A stretch of 64,000 nt of DNA, from contig NZ_VRLV01000018.1 of assembly GCF_009760925.1 (NCBI RefSeq), forward strand, positions 124,001 to 188,000, read 5' to 3'. The stretch comes from Nonomuraea typhae (GTDB taxonomy: Bacteria; Actinomycetota; Actinomycetes; Streptosporangiales; Streptosporangiaceae). Positions 58,295 through 64,000 of this stretch are shown in pieces. The translations under genes were made by a program, and so were the position numbers. How positions within the stretch are numbered: position 1 is the first letter of the stretch; each line of letters begins with the position of its first letter. A model generated the notes under the pieces. The model was not told the origin of the DNA, did not search any database, and saw only the letters and a program-made list of their open reading frames with translations.

Positions 58295-59814
58295 CGTACG
58301 GCTGACCAGCTCCGCGAGACGAAGCCGGCGATCTGCCCGATGGCCATGCCGCTCTCCGGCGCCTCCTCGACCACCAGCGGCCAGGCGTGCACCATCCCGG
58401 GCCAGACCTGCGTCTCCCCGGGCACCCCTGCCTGCCGCAGCCGGTCGCCGAGCCGGGTCGTGTCGCTGAGCAGCACCTCTTGGCTGCCGGCCATGAGCAG
58501 GGTCGGCGGCAGTCCGGTCAGGTCGGCGTGCAGCGGCGACAGCAGCGGGTCGCGCAGGTCGGCCGTGCCGCCGCGGGTGTAGCTGTCGAAGGTGAGCTTG
58601 CGGGTGCCGGGGGTCAGCACCGGATCGCGGTCCGTGAGCGTGCGGAAGGTCGGGCCGGTCATCGACAGGTCGGTGATGCCGGAGACCGACACGAGGGCGG
58701 ACGGCTGCGCCGTACCACTGCCGCGCAGCGACAGCGCGGTCGCCAGCGTGAGGTTGCCGCCCGCCGAGTCGCCCACGACGGCCAGGCGCGCGGCACCCTG
58801 CCGCAGCAGCCAGTGGTAGGCGCGGACGCTGTCCTGGAGGGCGGCCGGGTAGGGGTGTTCCGGCGCCAGGCGGTAGTGGGCGAGCAGCACACAGGCGGCG
58901 GTTTCCCGGGAGAGGGCGGCGGCGAAGTGGCGGGGGCCGTTGCCCGCGGGCTCGATGAAGCCGCCGCCGGGCAGGTAGAGGATCATCTGCCGGGTGGTGG
59001 CGCCGCGGGCGCAGATGCGCTCGGCGGGCACGCCGTCGGCGTCGGCCTTCCACATCGTGGTGCCCGGCGGCAGGTCGGGCGGGGTGACCTGGTCGCGGCG
59101 CCGGTCGGCGGCCAGTTCGGTGAGGTCGGCGGGCATGGGCACGAGGCCGGGGACGGCCATCGTCATCAGGTAGAACAGCGACCCGACGGCGCTCGGCACG
59201 GCGGGGGCGCCCTGGCCGCGGGGCGCGGGCGCCAGCCCGATGGAGACGGCGACGAGGACGGGGGCCAGCACCCAGGCGAGCAGCTTCCCGCGCATCAGCC
59301 ACGCCGCCCAGAGGGGGAAGGCGAGCAGCGCGGCCACGGTGAGGATCGCCGAGGTGAGGTAGAAGCCGCGGTCGGGCGGGAGCAGCGCGTTGAGCGCCCA
59401 CACCGCGGACCGTGCGGCGACCAGCAGCAGCCCGACCGCCCCGAGCAGGCCGAGCACCCGGCCGCGCGCCGCGGCCCGCACGATGATCACCGTCCATACG
59501 GCCAGCAGGGCCGGGGCGGCGATCGCGGCGGCGGCGTAGGAGATCCACGACACCGCGGTGCCGTCCCAGGCCACGCCCAGCGCGCCCGCGCCCCAGCAGA
59601 CGCCGGCGGCGGTGGCGATCCGGCGCCCGCCGTCCAGGCGGCGCGCGAGCACCACGAGCACGGCGCCGGAGGCGAGCAGGAGAAGCGTGAGGCCGCCCCT
59701 GACCGGGGCGCCCGCGTACGAGGGCGGGTCGAGCAGCATCTCGGGAAAGCGCAGCAGCACGAGTGCGGCGGCGACCAGGAGAAGGCCGAGGCCGCGGAGG
59801 TAGCTATCGGTCAT
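58291..59814 (-). CDS. Membrane-anchored alpha/beta hydrolase (HSL-type lipase/esterase)
   Basis: A 507-residue protein. Residues ~5-250 contain about seven hydrophobic segments. The C-terminal half is a hormone-sensitive-lipase-like hydrolase: oxyanion motif YLPGGGFIEPA, nucleophile Ser in VVGDSAGGNLTLA, Asp/His region ending in WPGMVHAWPL. The membrane module preceding an esterase suggests a lipid-associated substrate. The ATG at 59814 has no SD and follows TAGCGT by 7 nt. It heads the operon with a two-component system, which may monitor membrane state (inference). Confidence 0.87.
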   Translation of the reverse strand: MTDSYLRGLGLLLVAAALVLLRFPEMLLDPPSYAGAPVRGGLTLLLLASGAVLVVLARRLDGGRRIATAAGVCWGAGALGVAWDGTAVSWISYAAAAIAAPALLAVWTVIIVRAAARGRVLGLLGAVGLLLVAARSAVWALNALLPPDRGFYLTSAILTVAALLAFPLWAAWLMRGKLLAWVLAPVLVAVSIGLAPAPRGQGAPAVPSAVGSLFYLMTMAVPGLVPMPADLTELAADRRRDQVTPPDLPPGTTMWKADADGVPAERICARGATTRQMILYLPGGGFIEPAGNGPRHFAAALSRETAACVLLAHYRLAPEHPYPAALQDSVRAYHWLLRQGAARLAVVGDSAGGNLTLATALSLRGSGTAQPSALVSVSGITDLSMTGPTFRTLTDRDPVLTPGTRKLTFDSYTRGGTADLRDPLLSPLHADLTGLPPTLLMAGSQEVLLSDTTRLGDRLRQAGVPGETQVWPGMVHAWPLVVEEAPESGMAIGQIAGFVSRSWSAVR

Positions 59815-59887
59815 GCGGCCGACGCTAGGAGCGGGACCGCGCCCCGCACATTGCCCGGAAGGCGAACGCCCCGGCCCGGCATACGGC

Positions 59888-60661
59888 CTAAGTCGTACGC
59901 AGGAACTCCGCGACCACCGGCGCCAGCACCTCGGGCGCGGCCACGTGTCCCTGGCCCTTGAGGACCACGTGCCGTCCGCGGGGAACCGCCTCGGCCACCC
60001 GCAGCCCCACCTCGACCATCCACTCGGGGCTGTCGCCACCCCCGATGACCAGCGTCGGCACCCTGATCCGCGCGGCCGAGGCCGTGGGCACCAGGTCGTC
60101 TCCCAGGCAGGCGTAGTCGTAGAGCAGCGTGTGCGCGAGAGCGACGGCCTCGGGCCACCAGGGCTCGGCGTGCATCCCCGCCACCGCCTCGTCCGGGCGG
60201 CCGGAGCCGGACATGTGCAGGTCGACGGCCTCCTCCCGTCGCCCTTGCGCGAGCAGCTCGGTGATCCGCGCGGTGTGCGCGGCGGACTCGGGGTCGGGCG
60301 CGGGCGCGTAGGGCGGTTCGTGCAGCACCAGCCCGGTCAGCGGGATCCCCGAGGCCGCGGCCTCCAGCGCCAGCCCGGCGCCGGAGGAGTGCCCGTAGAG
60401 CGCCGCCGTTCCCCCGGCCACGGCGACGAGCGCGGCCACGTCCTCGATCTCGCGCTCGACGGCATAGGGCGGGGTGTCGCCGCTGTCGCCTTTGCCGCGC
60501 CGGTCGGCGTTGATGACCTGGAAGTACGCGGCCAGCGCCGCGGCGTGGGGGCGGGTGGTGGCGCGGGAGCACAGGGCGCCGCCGAGCACGATGAGCGCCG
60601 GGCCGTCGCCGATGCGGTCGAAGGCGATGACGGTTCCGTCGGCCGAGGTCACGTGCTCCAT
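59888..60661 (-). CDS. Alpha/beta-fold hydrolase
   Basis: A 257-residue cytoplasmic hydrolase. The nucleophile elbow is LYGHSSGAGLALEAA, the acid is likely Asp in VIGGGDSPEWM, and the base His is in LKGQGHVAAPEVL. It is widespread in actinomycetes without known substrate. No SD; TAGGTT six bases before the ATG points to a leaderless transcript. It is 20 bp downstream of the PPOX-like gene's stop and same strand. Confidence 0.88.
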   Translation of the reverse strand: MEHVTSADGTVIAFDRIGDGPALIVLGGALCSRATTRPHAAALAAYFQVINADRRGKGDSGDTPPYAVEREIEDVAALVAVAGGTAALYGHSSGAGLALEAAASGIPLTGLVLHEPPYAPAPDPESAAHTARITELLAQGRREEAVDLHMSGSGRPDEAVAGMHAEPWWPEAVALAHTLLYDYACLGDDLVPTASAARIRVPTLVIGGGDSPEWMVEVGLRVAEAVPRGRHVVLKGQGHVAAPEVLAPVVAEFLRTT

Positions 60662-60681
60662 TCCCGCAACCTACACGTGAT

Positions 60682-61518
60682 CTATCCGGGGTTGAACGGC
60701 GAGGGTTCCAGGAACCTCCAGCGCAGCGGGCTGTCACCGGTCGTCTCGGCGACCTCCTCCACGGCGAAGTCGATCGTGCGCCGCTCTCCCTCCCAGTCGA
60801 CCGTGGCCCGGCCGCCGACGCGCAGCGTGTGCCCGTGCTCCCAGTCGACGAACAGCAGCCCGGCGGCCGGTTCCAGCTCCAGGTTGCCGAGGGTGAGGAA
60901 CATGAAGTTGCCCGTGTAGTCCGCCCAGCGCAGCCGCCGCGGGCCGAGAACCTGCACGAAGCCGGGCGGGCCGCCGCGATGGGAGACGTCGGCGCCCTGG
61001 CCGTCGGCCCGGGTGGCGATGAAGAAGGTGTCCGCCGCCGCGACCCAGCTCTGCTGTCCCTCGGTGAGGTGCGTGCCTTCCGCGGTACGGCGGGCGGCTC
61101 CGGGCACCACGGCGGCGATCTCGCGGGCCTGGATGTACTTGGGGCAGTTGGCGATGGCCTGGTCGGACTCGATGACCAGCCGCCCGGCTTCCCGCCGGAC
61201 GCGGCCGTTGACCCGCATGCGCCGCCTGCTCCACGGCTCGATGGCCAGCGTGCCGATCTCCTCGCCCAGGTCGAAGGGCGGGGCGGCGTGGACGGCCAGC
61301 GTGGCCGGGCCGAGGGGCTCGATGAACCCGGGCGCGCCGGTCAGCAGGCCGGCGCGCGTGGTTCCGTCGTGGCCGGCCGTACCGATGACGAGCATGCGCT
61401 GGCGCCGCAGGAACTCCTGGGCGACCTCCGGTATCTCGGCCCGCGCGCGGGCCGAGCCGAGCGGCTTGGTGACGCCGGTGCGGCGCTGGGCGGCGACCTC
61501 GCCCGGGTGGATGCCCAT
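60682..61518 (-). CDS. Pyridoxamine 5'-phosphate oxidase-family flavin/nucleotide-binding protein
   Basis: A 278-residue protein with a split-barrel PPOX fold: FLRRQRMLVIGTAG, SWVAAADTFFIAT, FVQVLGPRRLRWADYTGNFM, LLFVDWEHGHTLRVGG. Such proteins bind FMN or F420 or act as general stress oxidoreductases. Start ATG 61518 begins two bases after the VOC stop, so it is coupled to that gene; a longer frame upstream is a shadow. Confidence 0.83.
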   Translation of the reverse strand: MGIHPGEVAAQRRTGVTKPLGSARARAEIPEVAQEFLRRQRMLVIGTAGHDGTTRAGLLTGAPGFIEPLGPATLAVHAAPPFDLGEEIGTLAIEPWSRRRMRVNGRVRREAGRLVIESDQAIANCPKYIQAREIAAVVPGAARRTAEGTHLTEGQQSWVAAADTFFIATRADGQGADVSHRGGPPGFVQVLGPRRLRWADYTGNFMFLTLGNLELEPAAGLLFVDWEHGHTLRVGGRATVDWEGERRTIDFAVEEVAETTGDSPLRWRFLEPSPFNPG

Positions 61519-61520
61519 GG

Positions 61521-61961
61521 CTAGAAGAACCCGCAGGTCGGAGCCTCGCCGTGGGGTGCGGGGGCGGTGAGGCCCTTGGTCACGTAGATCTCGAGCCGGG
61601 TGCCGTCCGGGTCTTCGAAGAACACCCCGCCCGACTCGCCGCCCTCGCGGTGGGCGGCCAGGCCGTCGTGGTGGAGGGGCACGTTCAGCTCGCGCAGCCG
61701 GGCCAGGACGGCCTCCAGTTCCGGCACGCCGGGGGCTTCGAAGGACAGGTGGTGCAGCCCGGGGCGGTCCGTGGCGAAGCGGCCGGAGCTCTGCCGCCAC
61801 AGGGTGAGCACGAGCGTGTCGCTGGTGCCGAGCCGGGCGTAGCTCCAGCCGTCGCCGTCGGTGCGGCCGTTCAGGGTGAGGCCGAAGATCTGGCAGTAGA
61901 AGTCGATGGACCGGTCGAGCTCGGTGACGTTGAGCCCGATGTGCCCAGTCTGGAATGCCAC
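61521..61961 (-). CDS. VOC-family protein (glyoxalase/dioxygenase fold)
   Basis: A 146-residue vicinal-oxygen-chelate protein. Metal-ligand candidates are the His in TGHIGLNV, the His pair in GLHHLSFEA and the Glu in TRLEIYVTKG. Members include glyoxalases, extradiol dioxygenases and antibiotic-resistance proteins; this one is not assignable further. GTG start with GAGAGGAAGG. Divergent from a CGNR regulator across a cluster of CTAATG half-sites, and followed by a coupled PPOX gene. Confidence 0.85.
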   Translation of the reverse strand: MAFQTGHIGLNVTELDRSIDFYCQIFGLTLNGRTDGDGWSYARLGTSDTLVLTLWRQSSGRFATDRPGLHHLSFEAPGVPELEAVLARLRELNVPLHHDGLAAHREGGESGGVFFEDPDGTRLEIYVTKGLTAPAPHGEAPTCGFF

Positions 61962-61976
61962 GGGGCGCCTTCCTCT

Positions 61977-62040
61977 CTAATGGATGACGCCTAATGAAAA
62001 CATTAGCGAGCTAATGGATGCAAGATGGCGATAGCATTAG
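61977..62040. promoter_or_regulatory. Cluster of five CTAATG half-sites, CGNR operator candidate
   Basis: CTAATG on the plus strand at 61977, 61991 and 62011, and its complement CATTAG at 62001 and 62035. The inner pair makes a dyad CTAATG-AAAA-CATTAG (61991-62006); the outer pair GCTAATG/CATTAGC spans 62010-62041 and overlaps a -10 hexamer TAGCAT (62032-62037), 7 nt from the regulator's GTG. Confidence 0.7.
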
Positions 62041-62044
62041 CAGG

Positions 62045-62572
62045 GTGGTTCACATCGCCGTCGCCTTCGCCAACACCGTCCGCGCCTCCACCGGTGACGC
62101 GCTGGGCACGCCCGCCGGGCTGGCCGCGTGGTTGCGCGAGATGCGGCCGTACCTGGAGATCCGGCTCGACGAGGACGCGCTCGCGGCCGTCGGCGAGCAT
62201 GAGGCCGCCGCCGCCCGGCGGGCCCGCGACGCCGTACGCGGACTGATGGCCGGAGCCGGGCCCGCCGGCGAGCACGTGCGCGCGCTCAACGAGGCGGCCC
62301 GGTCGGCGCCGCGCTGGCACGAGCTGTCCTGGGGCGACCCGCCCTCGGCAGAGGTGCGGACGAGCGGGCCGCCCGTGCCGGCCGCGCTGGCGGAGGTGGC
62401 CGGGCACGCGGTGCTGCTGCTGTCGGGGCCCGACCGGGAGCGGGTCCGGCCGTGTGGCGCGCCCGGGTGCGTGCAGTTCTTCCTCAAGGAGCACCCGCGC
62501 CGCGAGTGGTGCTCACCCGGGTGCGGCAACCGGGTGCGGGTGGCCCGCCACTATGCCCGCACCAAGGGCTAA
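62045..62572 (+). CDS. CGNR zinc-finger transcriptional regulator (ABATE domain)
   Basis: A 175-residue regulator. The N-terminal ABATE-type domain begins VVHIAVAFANTVRAS, and the C-terminal CGNR zinc finger has Cys in RPCGAPGCVQFF, REWCSPGCGNRVRV and the trailing ARHYAR. The GTG at 62045 follows TAGCAT by 7 nt with no SD, so the transcript is probably leaderless. It likely controls the divergent VOC-PPOX genes and itself through the CTAATG cluster. Its stop overlaps the aldo/keto reductase stop by 4 bp (convergent). Confidence 0.9.
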   Translation: MVHIAVAFANTVRASTGDALGTPAGLAAWLREMRPYLEIRLDEDALAAVGEHEAAAARRARDAVRGLMAGAGPAGEHVRALNEAARSAPRWHELSWGDPPSAEVRTSGPPVPAALAEVAGHAVLLLSGPDRERVRPCGAPGCVQFFLKEHPRREWCSPGCGNRVRVARHYARTKG

Positions 62573-63540
62573 CCCTCGAACTCCCTGGCCCGGTACGGCT
62601 CGGCCAGGAAGGCCACCTCCTTGTCGGTCAGCACCACGTCCACCGCGGCCACCGCGTCGTCGACCTGCGCCTCCTTCGTGGCGCCGACGACCGGCGCGGT
62701 CAGGCCGGGCTGGTGCAGAAGCCAGGCCAGCGCCACCTGGGCCGGGGGCAGCTCCCGCTCGGCCGACAGCTGGACCAGCCGGTCGAGGATCTCCCGGTTG
62801 TTGGCGCTCTCGTAGGCGGCCGGAATGCGCCCGTCGCTGGCGCTGCGCGTGGTCCGCGCCTCGGCCGCCGCCGGGCGGGCCAGCACGCCGCGGTCCAGGG
62901 GTCCCCACGGGATCACGCCGACGCCCTGGTCACGGCAGAGCGGCAGCATCTCGCGCTCCTCCTCGCGGTAGAGGAGGTTGTAGTGGTTCTGCATGGAGAC
63001 GAACTTGGTCCACCCGTTGAGCTCGGCCACGTGCTGGGCCTTGGCGAACTGCCAGGCGCTCATCGAGGAGGCGCCGAGGTAGCGGACCTTGCCGGAGCGC
63101 ACCAGGTCGTGCAGCGCCAGCATGGTCTCCTCGATGGGCGTCTCCTCGTCCCAGCGGTGGATCTGGTAGAGATCCACGTAGTCGGTGCCGAGCCGCTCCA
63201 GCGAGGCGTCGATCGCGGCCATGATGTGCTTGCGCGACAGACCGCCGTCGTTCTGGCCCTCGCCCATCGGGAAGAAGACCTTGGTGGCCAGCACGTAGTC
63301 CTCGCGCCGCGGGAAGACACGCCGCAGCACGTTCCCCGTGATCACCTCGCTCCCGCCCGTGCTGTACATGTCGGCGGTGTCGAAGAACGTCACCCCGCCC
63401 TCGGCGGCCCGCCGTACGATCACCTCGGCGGTCTCCTCGGGCACGAACCAGTCCAGCAGCGCCGGATCGCCGAAGCTCATCATGCCCTGGCACACCCGGG
63501 ACACCTTCAGCCCGCTGTTCCCCAAACGGATGTATTCCAT
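62569..63540 (-). CDS. Aldo/keto reductase
   Basis: A 323-residue NADPH-dependent oxidoreductase. The catalytic tetrad is visible: Asp and Tyr in FFDTADMYSTG, Lys in VLATKVFF, His in LYQIHRWDEE; the cofactor loop is VIPWGPLDRGVL, followed by APVVGATKEAQVDD. It reduces aldehydes or ketones; the physiological substrate is unknown. The ATG at 63540 has a GAAGGAT site. Convergent with the CGNR regulator. Confidence 0.93.
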   Translation of the reverse strand: MEYIRLGNSGLKVSRVCQGMMSFGDPALLDWFVPEETAEVIVRRAAEGGVTFFDTADMYSTGGSEVITGNVLRRVFPRREDYVLATKVFFPMGEGQNDGGLSRKHIMAAIDASLERLGTDYVDLYQIHRWDEETPIEETMLALHDLVRSGKVRYLGASSMSAWQFAKAQHVAELNGWTKFVSMQNHYNLLYREEEREMLPLCRDQGVGVIPWGPLDRGVLARPAAAEARTTRSASDGRIPAAYESANNREILDRLVQLSAERELPPAQVALAWLLHQPGLTAPVVGATKEAQVDDAVAAVDVVLTDKEVAFLAEPYRAREFEG

Positions 63541-63591
63541 GACATGGATCCTTCCATCCTGCGTTAAGTGTTCCGGCCATAGCGTGCGCCC

Positions 63592-64000
63592 ATGACCGAC
63601 CGAGACCCCGCGATCGCGGTGACCGAGATGGTGGAGCACGTCCTCACGCTGGCCGAGACCTGGACCCGCTGGGACGGCGTGCCCCGCCCGATCGACGACC
63701 GCGTCTACACCCCGCACAAGGCGATCCGGCGGGTGGCCGACCACCTGATCGACCACCTCGCCGAGATCGAGGCCCGCCTGGTGGGCATCCCGGCGATCCC
63801 CGACGCCTGGCACGCCTCCACGATCACCACGGCGGCGGACCTGGCGCCCTTCACCGAGGAGGACTACGAGGAGGCGGTCAGCAGGCTGACCAGGCTGGCC
63901 CGGATCTGGACCGTCCGCCTCGGCTCCCTCACCGGCGAGTTGCTCGACGACTCGCCGGGTGAGGGGTGGACGTTCCGCGAGATCGCCCTCCACGTGGCCG
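63592..64000 (+). CDS. DinB-like/hypothetical four-helix protein, 3' end outside window
   Basis: The first 136 codons are present. The sequence (MTDRDPAIAVTEMVEHV, KAIRRVADHLIDHLAEI, GWTFREIALHVA) has the spacing of His residues seen in DinB/YfiT-type metal-dependent four-helix bundles, used with mycothiol as thiol transferases in actinomycetes. It follows TAGCGT by six bases with no SD. Family assignment is tentative because the gene is cut. Confidence 0.6.
   Translation, partial: MTDRDPAIAVTEMVEHVLTLAETWTRWDGVPRPIDDRVYTPHKAIRRVADHLIDHLAEIEARLVGIPAIPDAWHASTITTAADLAPFTEEDYEEAVSRLTRLARIWTVRLGSLTGELLDDSPGEGWTFREIALHVA

Noticed and set aside
1..64000. CRISPR arrays, tRNA or rRNA genes, prophage or a secondary-metabolite cluster
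   Set aside because: No regular repeat-spacer pattern, no cloverleaf or rRNA sequence, no integrase or structural phage genes, and no synthase modules were seen; the DrrAB pair stands alone.

Overview
The window is GC-rich (roughly 70%), with NarL-type two-component pairs, TetR/MarR/ArsR/DeoR/PucR/CGNR regulators, Tat and lipoprotein export signals, GTG starts and many SD-less (apparently leaderless) genes. This is the profile of a filamentous actinomycete. A Streptosporangiales (Nonomuraea-like) host is my inference from gene content; no marker gene here proves it. I see no rRNA, tRNA, CRISPR array, prophage or polyketide/peptide synthetase cluster. This is chromosomal accessory-metabolism DNA.

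Layout. 1-4259: a cut-off secreted serine hydrolase, a histidine kinase/response regulator pair, a decayed serine recombinase, and an ArsR-type regulator. 4359-9455: an MFS exporter divergent from the ArsR gene, argG with a clear promoter and a leaderless start, a YCII protein, a DrrAB-type ABC exporter and a small decayed patch. 9452-14711: a truncated metallo-hydrolase beside an intact MarR gene, a bifunctional penicillin-binding protein, an MFS transporter and a NUDIX hydrolase.

14785-30812 is the most coherent block: a locus for taking up and processing peptides that contain D-amino acids. It encodes a cytoplasmic S12 D-peptidase-like enzyme, a DppABCDF-like transporter (its binding-protein gene carries a frameshift), an N-acyl-D-amino-acid deacylase, a PucR regulator, a GNAT acyltransferase translationally coupled to an N-acyl/N-succinylamino-acid racemase of the enolase superfamily, a DppA-type M55 D-aminopeptidase, an MFS transporter, a TetR regulator with a three-half-site operator, and an M14 metallocarboxypeptidase. 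Together they could import D-containing (for example cell-wall) peptides, hydrolyse them inside the cell and invert the D-residues to L.

30831-44910: an SRPBCC protein, an orphan kinase converging on a DedA-kinase-regulator operon, an SNF2 helicase/SWIM-finger pair, a 1366-residue secreted protein joining DUF4185, nine FN3 repeats and a bacterial phospholipase A2 domain, a Tat-exported TPR/retropepsin-like protein lacking the catalytic Asp, and a MarR regulator. 45005-54458: a secreted PA14-GH2 glycosidase plus a YtfQRT/YjfF-like sugar transporter (one binding protein, one ATPase, two permeases), divergent from a DeoR regulator and a second, permease-less sugar ATPase.

54483-64000: an isochorismatase-like hydrolase, an amidase followed by a 28-codon ORF, a membrane lipase-kinase-regulator operon, an alpha/beta hydrolase, a PPOX-like protein, a VOC protein divergent from a CGNR regulator across a cluster of CTAATG half-sites, an aldo/keto reductase and the start of a DinB-like gene.
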